Positions 32,024 to 39,568 of a DNA stretch of 64,000 bases are shown in pieces. Each line of letters starts with the position of its first letter. Positions within the stretch are counted from its first letter, which is position 1. A model generated the notes under the pieces. It was not told the origin of the DNA. It saw only the letters and a program-made list of their open reading frames with translations, and searched no databases. Both the position numbers and the translations under genes were made by a program. Source of the DNA: a virus; the IMG/VR virus record IMGVR_UViG_3300042868_005761, positions 1 to 64,000 of that record, one strand, 5' to 3'.

Positions 32024-33217
32024 ATGTCTCAAATTAAGATCGATGATAGTCTCATTCTCAACTCTCGTGAAATTGTTACGTTTCTCGAGCACGTAATTCG
32101 TACCAATAGGGGTCTTCAGGACCGTGGCATGATGCCTACGGCTGTTAACATCGAGGGCCACGCTGGTCTCGGTAAGACTTCTACTGTCCTTCAGGTTGCT
32201 CAGCGCAATGATCTGCACATGGTCAAGATTAATCTTGCACAGTGCGAAGAGCTTGGCGATATTGTAGGTTTTCCTGTTAAGGAATATAAGCTTGAAGATG
32301 GCACTTGGATTACCAGTGACCATCTAAACGTTGTTAGCACTGACCGTCTTGACGCCAATAACTTGACTGGCGAAGTCCGCATGGGCTATGCCGTTCCTGC
32401 CTGGATTCAGGGTCGCACTGACAAGGGCGGTATCCTTCTCTTGGATGACTACACTCGTGCAGACCCCCGTTATATGCAGGCTGTCATGGAGCTTATTGAC
32501 CGTCAGGAATACATTAGCTTCAAGCTTCCGAAGGGCTGGACGATTATCCTGACTAGTAACCCTGCTAATGATAATTACATGGTCCAGGAGATCGACAATG
32601 CCATGAAGACTCGTTTCATTACAATTCAGTATGGCTTCGATGCAGAGACCTGGGCTACCTGGGCAGAGCAGAATGCGCTAGACCAGCGTTGTATCAACTT
32701 TGTTCTTAAGCATCCTGAGATTATGTCTCCTGAGAAGATTAATCCACGTTCAATCGTGCATTTCTTTAATCAGATTAGCGACTTCAAGGACTTCAAGAAG
32801 CAGCTTAAGTTCATTCGACTTGTCGGTGATGCCAGCTGTGGTCCTGAGACTACCAGCCTCTTTATCAACTTCATTAACGATGAGTTGGATAAGCTTCCTG
32901 ATATTCGTGCTGCTTATGATCACAAGGATGTCGATTTCCTTGGCAATCAGATCCGTAGCGCTACGAATACTGACGGTACCTATAAGGCCGCTATCGCAAG
33001 CATTCTTGCTACTCGTCTCGTGATCTTCCTTAATCAGCTTCATTCTAAGAAGCCTGTTGATAAGGGAACCAAGGATCGGCTTACGCATATTGTGAAGGAA
33101 AAGATCTTTATGGAAGATCTGACCCGTCATATTTGTCAGTCTCTTATTGCAAACAATGATAAGTTTGCAAGTCTTGCAATGCAGCAAGAGTTTTCTAGCT
33201 ACGTCCTTGGGGCGTAA
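32024..33217 (+). CDS. MoxR-type AAA+ ATPase
   Basis: 397 residues. Walker A GHAGLGKTS with Lys51, Walker B GGILLLDDYTRA (about residue 127-138), sensor 1 region TIILTSNPAND, and an Arg-finger area AMKTRFITI. This is the MoxR family, which acts as an ATP-driven chaperone with a VWA-protein partner, the upstream gene. Start 32024 follows AAGGATAA. GC content and codon choice are slightly higher than in flanking genes, suggesting high expression. A related ATPase lies at 62515. Confidence 0.88.
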   Translation: MSQIKIDDSLILNSREIVTFLEHVIRTNRGLQDRGMMPTAVNIEGHAGLGKTSTVLQVAQRNDLHMVKINLAQCEELGDIVGFPVKEYKLEDGTWITSDHLNVVSTDRLDANNLTGEVRMGYAVPAWIQGRTDKGGILLLDDYTRADPRYMQAVMELIDRQEYISFKLPKGWTIILTSNPANDNYMVQEIDNAMKTRFITIQYGFDAETWATWAEQNALDQRCINFVLKHPEIMSPEKINPRSIVHFFNQISDFKDFKKQLKFIRLVGDASCGPETTSLFINFINDELDKLPDIRAAYDHKDVDFLGNQIRSATNTDGTYKAAIASILATRLVIFLNQLHSKKPVDKGTKDRLTHIVKEKIFMEDLTRHICQSLIANNDKFASLAMQQEFSSYVLGA

Positions 33218-33231
33218 GGATAAGGATAACA

Positions 33232-35511
33232 ATGATTGGGAGAAAGTCTAATTCAAAGTCTATTATTCTCGATATTGTTGCAACTAAACCAAATGATTCT
33301 AGTACTTATCTTCTTAAGAATATTAAGAATAATCTAGATAACATTTTGGTCTCCGAGTGGGATGCAGTTTGTGCTATTCCCAACATGCCTGCCCGGAATC
33401 ATTATCATGGTCGTGGCAAATTGCCTATTCCTTTCTATGATGAAAGCTCATCTTGTGATCTTGTTGTTACTCAGGAAGAAGCAGTGCGTCGTCTTGGAAT
33501 GCAGTATGTTGATATCTCAACTAAGCCAATTCCTAATGACTCTACAATTGCTTTTGGCTCTGGCTATTACTCCAATGACGAGCAAAAGGCTTTTGCTTTA
33601 AAGTATGATTGTAGCATTGCAAAGGCTCCTAGCAAGACACAGTATTATGTTTTGTCTAGCAATGAAGAGCGTTCTCTTAATCATATTGTAAAGTATCCTC
33701 AGGGTATGATGAAGGCTGCTCCTATTAAGGCAGTTATTGCAACACCACATGCTATTAAGAATGCTCTTGAGCGGCATTTCCTGAGCAATCAAGCAGCAAT
33801 TAAGGATAACATTGTTAAGTTACTTGTTGGTACTCGTTCAATGGATTCTAGCGGTGCTGTTAGTCGCGGCAATTATCAACATAGTCCTTATGAAGCAATA
33901 CTTGAAACTATTAAGTATGGCTATCTTGGCCCTGCTTATACTAGTCCTTACTCTGATTTGAAGATAGAGGAAATTACAGGTAGGGGCCGCGTACTGAACT
34001 CTCCTCATTTTGTCTTTGATTGGGGATGGTCAAATCGCATTCTCAGAGGAGTAGATGTTCCAAAATCTAACACTCCAACTGGATATGCATATAATGTTCT
34101 ATATAATGTTCCCATGCTTTATATGTCCTTTATGTCTGATGCAGAGATCCTAGACTTTAAGAATGGCTCTAAGCTTGAAATGCCTTTTCCTCAATGGAAT
34201 GAGTGGCAGGCCAGGTGGGAAAGAAAAAGTGCTGGACAATACTATGGCAATAGCTATGGTCTTAACAGTGGATCATTTTCTTCTGAGGTTACTCCTGCCA
34301 AGCTGGAGATTGATCTTCTAGATACTGAGCACTACGAAGTTATAAATACTGATAAATATATTGCACTGGGAACTTATTTTGATTCACTAGACCGTTTGTT
34401 TGGATTTCTTTCTGAGAATCCTGATATCACGGTTGTTAGTGAAAGTGCTTTTGTTGCTCAGCTAAAGCAAAGTAATCCTACGTTGAATCTTACAACATAT
34501 GATTCCTTGTATGGAATGTTCCGAAGCGAAGATCAGAACACCAGAAAGACTGCAAGTAAAATGCTTCAGTCTTTTGACTTGCCTGAACTTGCTCCAGATC
34601 AAAACTATAATGGATCTATTTGGCAAAATTCCGAAGAGCCTAAGTCTTATGCTCTTCATATGGCTATGGATCTTGTGGCTAACTCTAATGTTACAGGCGC
34701 AAGCCTCAACAAGTGGGTTCAAAAGAAGGTTGGCGAGACTCTTACTAGTCTGGTCAATAGTCGTAGCAGAACCAGACATGGATATGCATCGACTCCTTAT
34801 CAGTATGGCGTAAATAATTATAGACGCACATTCTGTGGTTTCAATGAGAAAGATGCTCATCCAGCAATGCCCTATGATGATAGGGCTAAGTGGCACGAGA
34901 TCGTAAATGCTATTAATGAACTTGTTCCTGCTTACTTTGACGAGCAGACAAAGCATATGCCTAAGTACTTTAATACTTTTACAATTTCTATTGTAAAGAA
35001 TAAGACCTTTGAAGCATACACTGCAATGTATGTGGATCTTACTAGCAGGGAAGACAGTCTCACCCAAGAGGAAAAGATTAATCTTGGATATCTTCAATTG
35101 TTTATGAGACATTACGTCGAGTATACATTTACAAGATACTATCTTGGTCAGAGCAATAATATTGGCTATGACTTGAATGTTAAGTGTGGGGCCGATATCC
35201 CAGCTGCTGCCGATGCTAAGCTTATGAACTCAATTTTTGGTGAGTATAAGAAGAAGTTTATTCAAGCTAAGGCTAAGGCTCTTGCCAATCCTGTTAAGTA
35301 TATGGAAATTCTAATCAAGAACGAGACAGACTATCGAGTAAAGTATATTCATAGTCTTTCTGGCTATAGATCTGAGTTAATTGCTGATTATGCTAATCAG
35401 TCATTCCTTCTAGGATTTCCTAAGAATATCATTACTCAAGGTCGTCCTGATGTTACAGTACAATGTACTGAAATTCTAGACGTATTTGACTACTATATCG
35501 CTAATCTTTAA
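33232..35511 (+). CDS. Large protein of unknown function
   Basis: 759 residues, rich in Tyr, Ser and Asn, with no recognised domain, membrane segment or catalytic motif. It starts 14 bases after the MoxR gene (SD AAGGATAA), so it may be a client or third component of the MoxR/VWA module. Tyr/Asn-rich stretches (QYYGNSYGLNSGSF) resemble structural proteins, but that is weak evidence. Confidence 0.65.
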   Translation: MIGRKSNSKSIILDIVATKPNDSSTYLLKNIKNNLDNILVSEWDAVCAIPNMPARNHYHGRGKLPIPFYDESSSCDLVVTQEEAVRRLGMQYVDISTKPIPNDSTIAFGSGYYSNDEQKAFALKYDCSIAKAPSKTQYYVLSSNEERSLNHIVKYPQGMMKAAPIKAVIATPHAIKNALERHFLSNQAAIKDNIVKLLVGTRSMDSSGAVSRGNYQHSPYEAILETIKYGYLGPAYTSPYSDLKIEEITGRGRVLNSPHFVFDWGWSNRILRGVDVPKSNTPTGYAYNVLYNVPMLYMSFMSDAEILDFKNGSKLEMPFPQWNEWQARWERKSAGQYYGNSYGLNSGSFSSEVTPAKLEIDLLDTEHYEVINTDKYIALGTYFDSLDRLFGFLSENPDITVVSESAFVAQLKQSNPTLNLTTYDSLYGMFRSEDQNTRKTASKMLQSFDLPELAPDQNYNGSIWQNSEEPKSYALHMAMDLVANSNVTGASLNKWVQKKVGETLTSLVNSRSRTRHGYASTPYQYGVNNYRRTFCGFNEKDAHPAMPYDDRAKWHEIVNAINELVPAYFDEQTKHMPKYFNTFTISIVKNKTFEAYTAMYVDLTSREDSLTQEEKINLGYLQLFMRHYVEYTFTRYYLGQSNNIGYDLNVKCGADIPAAADAKLMNSIFGEYKKKFIQAKAKALANPVKYMEILIKNETDYRVKYIHSLSGYRSELIADYANQSFLLGFPKNIITQGRPDVTVQCTEILDVFDYYIANL

Positions 35512-35519
35512 AGGAAAGT

Positions 35520-36194
35520 ATGTATCTTAAGTACGACAAAAGATTACTCTCAAAAGACAAACCATTTATTTTTGCTTGCTCAGGTGGGCCGGATAGTATG
35601 GCTTGCTTGCACTTCTTAACAAAGGGTAAGCATAGTCAGCATGGCATGGTGGTATTTATCCATCATGGCACAATAACCTCTGATCTTTCTGAAAAGATTG
35701 TTAGAGATTATTGTAAGGCTCATTCTTGGCAATTTAAGTCCTTGGCTATTAATCCAGATAGACCAATGGCTTCTAGTCAAGAAGAGTACTGGCGCGACGA
35801 GAGATACAGACTTTTTGGTCAAGTAGCAGCGAGTTTTAGCGCTTGTAAAATTATTACAGCTCATCACTTAGATGACGCTGTCGAAACATACCTTTTTAAT
35901 ACGTTGAATGGCAAAGCTTATACTATGCCAGTCAGTCGTCGTTTAAAAGAAGATTCAAATGTCTTTGTAGTTAGACCTTTCATTAGAAACAAAAAAGAAT
36001 CTTTACTAATGTATTGCAAAGAAAATAATCTTTGCTATTATGTTGATCCAACTAATTTTGATGGCTCAAACATGAGATCCTACATTAGGAAGAACATTGT
36101 GCCTCACGCACTATTCGTAAATGCTGGTCTATATACTGTAGTGGAAAAGATTCTTTATCCACCAAATAATAAAGTACTATTTGAATACATTTAG
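35520..36194 (+). CDS. tilS: TilS-like tRNA(Ile) lysidine synthetase, N-terminal domain only
   Basis: 224 residues. PP-loop ATP pyrophosphatase motif SGGPDS at residues 21-26 in the context FACSGGPDSMACLHFL, then VVFIHHG and ITAHHLDDAVETYLFN, all typical of TilS/MesJ. TilS joins lysine to C34 of tRNA-Ile(CAU), switching it from Met to Ile decoding. The C-terminal tRNA-recognition domains of full-length bacterial TilS (about 400 residues) are absent. The next functional gene is a tRNA with anticodon CAU, which may be its substrate. SD AAGGAAAG. Confidence 0.75.
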   Translation: MYLKYDKRLLSKDKPFIFACSGGPDSMACLHFLTKGKHSQHGMVVFIHHGTITSDLSEKIVRDYCKAHSWQFKSLAINPDRPMASSQEEYWRDERYRLFGQVAASFSACKIITAHHLDDAVETYLFNTLNGKAYTMPVSRRLKEDSNVFVVRPFIRNKKESLLMYCKENNLCYYVDPTNFDGSNMRSYIRKNIVPHALFVNAGLYTVVEKILYPPNNKVLFEYI

Positions 36195-36229
36195 AAAAGT
36201 AAATGTGCTATGGTGCAATTTGCTTTTCT
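36193..36229 (+). terminator. Hairpin after tilS, probable terminator
   Basis: AGAAAAG/CTTTTCT with inner AAAT/ATTT pairs around the TilS stop codon. A second hairpin follows at once. Together they separate the protein operon from the tRNA cluster. Confidence 0.5.
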
Positions 36230-36230
36230 T

Positions 36231-36253
36231 GGGGATGGGATATCCCCTCTTTT
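36231..36253 (+). terminator. Terminator or tRNA-leader hairpin
   Basis: GGGGAT-GGGAT-ATCCCC followed by TCTTTT directly before the first base of the CAU tRNA. It may terminate tilS transcripts or act as a processing stem for the tRNA precursor. Confidence 0.6.
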
Positions 36254-36327
36254 GGACTCATATCTCAATTGGTCAGAGAAGACGGCTCATAACCGTTTGG
36301 TTCTAGGTTCAAGTCCTAGTGGGTCCA
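36254..36327 (+). tRNA. tRNA with anticodon CAU (Met, or Ile2 after lysidine modification)
   Basis: Acceptor GGACTCA/TGGGTCC (with a T-G pair at position 5-68), anticodon stem GACGG/CCGTT with loop CTCATAA (anticodon CAT), T-arm CTAGG-TTCAAGT-CCTAG, and discriminator A. C4-G69 is present but C5-G68 is T-G, so the identity between elongator Met and Ile2 cannot be fixed from sequence. The neighbouring tilS gene favours Ile2. Confidence 0.92.
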
Positions 36328-36348
36328 CTTAATTTTGTCTGCTATTTT

Positions 36349-36421
36349 GCGACGGTAACTCAGTTGGTAGAGTAGCGGACTTTTAATCCGTCAGTCGAGG
36401 GTTCGAGCCCCTCCCGTCGTA
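36349..36421 (+). tRNA. tRNA-Lys (UUU)
   Basis: Acceptor GCGACGG/CCGTCGT (first pair G-T), anticodon stem GCGGA/TCCGT with loop CTTTTAA (anticodon TTT), T-arm GAGGG-TTCGAGC-CCCTC. CCA not encoded. The AAA codon is frequent in the AT-rich part of the window. Confidence 0.93.
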
Positions 36422-36440
36422 CTGGTATCTTATTGTTAAT

Positions 36441-36515
36441 CGGGATGTAGCGCAGTGGTAGCGCGCTTGCTTTGGGAGCAAGATGTCGCAGGTTCGATCC
36501 CTGTCATCCCGACCA
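36441..36515 (+). tRNA. tRNA-Pro (UGG), CCA encoded
   Basis: Acceptor CGGGATG/CATCCCG, anticodon stem CTTGC/GCAAG with loop TTTGGGA (anticodon TGG), T-arm GCAGG-TTCGATC-CCTGT, discriminator A and genomic CCA at 36513-36515. It is the only tRNA of the cluster with CCA clearly encoded. Confidence 0.94.
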
Positions 36516-36516
36516 T

Positions 36517-36589
36517 GCTTCAATAGCTCAGTTGGTAGAGCCCTGGTTTTGTAAACCAGTGGTCGTAGGTTCGAGTCCTACTTGAAGCA
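36517..36589 (+). tRNA. tRNA-Thr (UGU)
   Basis: Acceptor GCTTCAA/TTGAAGC, anticodon stem CTGGT/ACCAG with loop TTTGTAA (anticodon TGT), T-arm GTAGG-TTCGAGT-CCTAC. Starts two bases after the CCA of tRNA-Pro, so both are likely cut from one precursor. Confidence 0.94.
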
Positions 36590-36637
36590 CTTATAATTAG
36601 TTATTTGAAAATTAATCTGTAACAAAGGAGATATATT

Positions 36638-36952
36638 ATGTTGTATCCTCATACTGATACTTTTTGGATGCCTAGTCTTGATGGTGAATACCACACCGTT
36701 ACGACTCCAAGAGGTCCACTTACGGCTTATATTGTTCATGAGACTGATGAGATTAGACTTATTCGTAAGGATCCCTTTAGTAGGGCTTACTACGTTCTCT
36801 ATCCTGAGATGAGTAGTAGTGAATTTATGTTGTGTCTGTCTGCTTGGAATCAGGGAAAGATGATTCAGGAAGCATTTCCTAGACTGGACTCAACAGATCG
36901 TGAATTTCTAATTACTGGTATGGTAGATAGTTGGCCTAGTAAGGAACTATGA
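36638..36952 (+). CDS. Small protein of unknown function
   Basis: 104 residues, beta-rich at the start (TVTTPRGPLTAYIVH) and helical at the end. SD AAAGGAGAT. Overlaps the UvdE start by four bases (ATGA). No family recognised. Confidence 0.65.
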   Translation: MLYPHTDTFWMPSLDGEYHTVTTPRGPLTAYIVHETDEIRLIRKDPFSRAYYVLYPEMSSSEFMLCLSAWNQGKMIQEAFPRLDSTDREFLITGMVDSWPSKEL

Positions 36953-38118
36953 TTACACTTGGTTACTGCTGTAATAGCCTAGGAACACATAAAACTAACT
37001 TTAAAACTATTACTCTTAAGAAGATCAAGACTCTTAACTTTGAGCCAGTTCCGTTTGATGGCAGTTGGCGTCATCTTGATGACTGGTATGCGCACTATGA
37101 CCATATGGAAGTTGGCGCTAAAGTTCTCTTTAATATCTATGTTCATAATATTAAGGAATTGATTGCTGTTCTAGACTATAACATTCAGAACAATATCAAG
37201 TTGTATCGCATTAGCAGTAATTTATTTCCACTCTGGAGCTATGGACAGAGTCTAGAATTTACCTATAAAAATTTTAATTATTGGATTAGACCATCTAAAG
37301 TCTTTAACTCTATGATCAAAGGTAGATTTGATGGAGCTTTTAATGGCCTTGAGCTTCAACTAAGAAAGACTGTTCAGAAATATCTGGATGGAGGCGGTCG
37401 CTTGACTATGCATCCTCCAGAGTTTGTTAGTCTTGGTGGATCACCTGTAGTCCAGAACTCATCTAAAGCAGAACTTATTGCCCATGCAATGTTTCTTGAC
37501 TGGATTGGTGCCCCAGCTGATTACTCTTGTCCACTTAACATTCACGTTAGTAGAGGCGCTGATAATCCAGCTATAACTGCAAATAATGTTAATGTCATGC
37601 TTTTGCAGGTACTAAAGCACTATCCTAATGCTTTTAAGCGTATTGTTTTTGAGACTGAGGACAAGGGTTGCTGGACATGGCAAGAACTTATTAAACATTT
37701 TCCTGGTATGCCAATCACCCTAGATGTGCATCATTGGAAAATTAATAATGAAGGCGAGCCATTAAGTGAAGCGCTTGAAGCATGCCATGAAACATGGAAA
37801 ACTCGTACTAATTATAGTAAGCATATTCAGTTTGTAATTGATCATCCTTCAGAAATTAATAATGCTAATTATCAAATGTCTATTAAGCCTGTAAGTTCAT
37901 TTGATTTTTATTGGTGGCGCTCTAAAGCATACAAACCATTACTGCATATTTCAAAAGGTCGAGATCATGAATATGACAGATCTCATCATGATTATGTAGA
38001 TGAGATTTCTGACAATTTACTTTATGCACCTTTTGATCTCGATCTTGAGGTTGAGGCTAAGGCTAAAGACTTGGCTTATTTTGCATTGCGTGACAAGTAT
38101 AAAGAACTTGTGGCGTAA
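36949..38118 (+). CDS. uvsE: UV damage endonuclease UvdE
   Basis: 389 residues. The opening LGYCCNSLG and later LYRISSNLFPL, MHPPEFVSLG, FETEDKGCWTW and ITLDVHHW are the conserved blocks of UVDE, a TIM-barrel metal enzyme that nicks DNA 5' of UV photoproducts. Conserved His, Glu and Asp residues in these blocks bind the metals. The C-terminal region is longer than in many bacterial members. Starts in the stop of the preceding gene. Together with the photoproduct-lyase-like enzyme at 39565 it implies strong UV exposure of the virus. Confidence 0.9.
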   Translation: MITLGYCCNSLGTHKTNFKTITLKKIKTLNFEPVPFDGSWRHLDDWYAHYDHMEVGAKVLFNIYVHNIKELIAVLDYNIQNNIKLYRISSNLFPLWSYGQSLEFTYKNFNYWIRPSKVFNSMIKGRFDGAFNGLELQLRKTVQKYLDGGGRLTMHPPEFVSLGGSPVVQNSSKAELIAHAMFLDWIGAPADYSCPLNIHVSRGADNPAITANNVNVMLLQVLKHYPNAFKRIVFETEDKGCWTWQELIKHFPGMPITLDVHHWKINNEGEPLSEALEACHETWKTRTNYSKHIQFVIDHPSEINNANYQMSIKPVSSFDFYWWRSKAYKPLLHISKGRDHEYDRSHHDYVDEISDNLLYAPFDLDLEVEAKAKDLAYFALRDKYKELVA

Positions 38119-38160
38119 TGCCTTTGCTCAGGTGGCGAAATCGGCATACGCAGCAGACTT

Positions 38161-38848
38161 ATAGAAAATTTGAGCCCTATAGGGGAAACCTTATAGGTGA
38201 AGACAATCAAATTCGGTGAAGGCTAAACTAGTTTACTAGCATGCTAATACCGAGCTAAGCCTTAAATGGCAAACACACAGTTTATTCTCCATTACCTATG
38301 CTATAATATTACTATGAGAAAATATAAAGATTATACAGATCAGCAAATAATAGATGCTGTTAAGGCTAGTAAAAGCATTTCCCAAGTACTTAAAGTTCTT
38401 GGGCTAAAGCAAGCTGGAGGTAATTACGCAAATGTCCAACGGAACATCCAAAGACTATTGTGTGACACCTCTCACTTTACTGGCAAAGGTTGGAATAAAG
38501 ATCAACAGTTGAAAGACTGGAGTTCTTATTCTAAAGCTGCTAATCTAAAACCTCATTTAATAAAAAAGCGTACTCATCAATGCGAACAATGTAATCTTTC
38601 AGAATGGCTTTCTGAGCAGATAAAATTGGAAATACATCACATTGATGGAGATAGGACAAATAATGTAGAAGAAAACTTGCAGTTGCTTTGTCCAAACTGT
38701 CATTCTATGACAGACTCTTGGAGAAAAGCAAACCATTTAAGGAAAGTGTAGAGACTAGACGGTTGTTACCTAATGTAGAAATACTATGGTAAAGGTATAG
38801 TCCAGACCACAAACGGCATATGCTGGTAGTGAAAACTATAGTGGTAAG
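38161..38848 (+). other. Group I intron in tRNA-Leu(UAA)
   Basis: 688 bases. The exon ends in T, as group I introns require, and can pair (CTT with GAG, final T-G) to the TTGAGCC just inside the intron. The intron ends in G. Core-like sequences follow in order: TCAAATTCGG, GGTGAAGGCTAA, CCGAGCTAAGCC (about 38250-38262), then an ORF, then AGAGACTAGACGG (about 38750-38762), as in P4-P7 of group I catalytic cores. The 5' part is strikingly like the Anabaena tRNA-Leu intron. The HNH ORF is inserted in the P8-side loop. It is therefore expected to self-splice. Confidence 0.88.
38266..38751 (+). CDS. Intron-encoded HNH homing endonuclease
   Basis: 161 residues from 38266, or 145 from the ATG at 38314, and neither has an SD. 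The N-terminal helical part (YTDQQIIDAVKASKSISQVL and DTSHFTGKGWNK) is the DNA-recognition region seen in phage HNH enzymes. The catalytic part is CEQC, then LEIHHIDGDRTNNVEENLQ, then LCPNCH: two CxxC zinc pairs around a His-His/Asn core. Its position within the intron means it can spread the intron to intronless tRNA-Leu genes. The stop overlaps the 3' half of the intron core. Confidence 0.9.
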   Translation: MANTQFILHYLCYNITMRKYKDYTDQQIIDAVKASKSISQVLKVLGLKQAGGNYANVQRNIQRLLCDTSHFTGKGWNKDQQLKDWSSYSKAANLKPHLIKKRTHQCEQCNLSEWLSEQIKLEIHHIDGDRTNNVEENLQLLCPNCHSMTDSWRKANHLRKV

Positions 38849-38902
38849 AAAATCTGCCTTCCTTGGAATTACGGGTTCAAGTCCCGTCCTGAGCACTTAT
38901 TT

Positions 38903-38984
38903 GGGAGTATCGCATAGTGGCAATTGCAGGGGACTGTAAATCCCCCGACTTCGGTCTACGTTGGTTCGAGTCCATCTACTCCCA
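38903..38984 (+). tRNA. tRNA-Tyr (GUA)
   Basis: Acceptor GGGAGTA/TACTCCC, anticodon stem GGGGA/TCCCC with loop CTGTAAA (anticodon GTA), a long variable arm GACTTCGGTC, and T-arm TTGG-TTCGAGT-CCA. Class II length (82 bases) fits bacterial tRNA-Tyr. It lies seven bases after tRNA-Leu and they probably share a precursor. Confidence 0.93.
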
Positions 38985-39030
38985 CTTTATATTAATTCTA
39001 TTTAAACTTTAATAGATTATAGGTTTTACT

Positions 39031-39405
39031 ATGGTAATAGACTTTGAAATGCTTGCTCGTCGCGCAGTAGCGTGCAAGCGGTGGAGCTGGGCCCCAGGCA
39101 TGTTTACGGACAGCAACCAGCGGATTGTTCGCATGTATAAAGGCGTCTGGCTTGGCTACCAGAGTTATCACAATGAGGTTACCGAGGTAGCCCCAGACGC
39201 AATCCCCGACCTCTCAGACCCTGCAACGCTCGGCTGCCTTCTGGCGCTGGTGCGTGAACAGTGGGGAGATGGCGTCCATCTGATTCCAGATGGCGGCTGG
39301 TATGTGAAAGGCGCTCGTCTGAAGAACGGGTCCACCATCAACCTTGGCATCTGCACTAAAACTGAAGCCGAAGCCCTTGTCGCCGCACTGGAATGCGCTC
39401 TATAA
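39031..39405 (+). CDS. GC-rich conserved phage protein, probably recently acquired
   Basis: 124 residues. The run PDLSDPATLGCLLALVREQWG is typical of a small family found in many phages, with no known function. Its base composition is clearly higher in GC than every gene around it, and it uses codons such as CTG, GCC and CGC that neighbours avoid. It stands right after the tRNA cluster, a common insertion site. No strong SD. Confidence 0.65.
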   Translation: MVIDFEMLARRAVACKRWSWAPGMFTDSNQRIVRMYKGVWLGYQSYHNEVTEVAPDAIPDLSDPATLGCLLALVREQWGDGVHLIPDGGWYVKGARLKNGSTINLGICTKTEAEALVAALECAL

Positions 39406-39454
39406 ATATTTATTACTCTATATTAAATATCTAAACAATAAACTGGAGATTAAT

Positions 39455-39568
39455 ATGGAAGATTCTAATCTAGAAGAGAGTGAGGCTTATTGGGAAACAG
39501 CAATGCTTCATGGCATTGATGGTGTTAATGATTGTTATGATCTTGAACCGCCCGAGGATAAAACTTGA
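39455..39568 (+). CDS. Tiny acidic protein
   Basis: 37 residues from the ATG at 39455 (SD TGGAGAT). Rich in Glu and Asp. The upstream in-frame start lies inside the preceding gene and has no SD. Its TGA overlaps the TTG start of the next gene. Confidence 0.5.
   Translation: MEDSNLEESEAYWETAMLHGIDGVNDCYDLEPPEDKT

Larger units (their letters stand above)
38126..38895 (+). tRNA. tRNA-Leu (UAA), split by a group I intron in the anticodon loop
   Basis: The 5' exon is 38126-38160 and the 3' exon is 38849-38895. After removal of 38161-38848 the acceptor is GCTCAGG/CCTGAGC, the anticodon stem GCAGA/TCTGC with loop CTTAAAA (anticodon TAA), and the T-arm ACGGG-TTCAAGT-CCCGT, with a long variable arm as in leucine tRNAs and discriminator A. 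The intron sits between the first and second anticodon bases, the same place as the cyanobacterial and plastid tRNA-Leu(UAA) intron. Confidence 0.92.
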
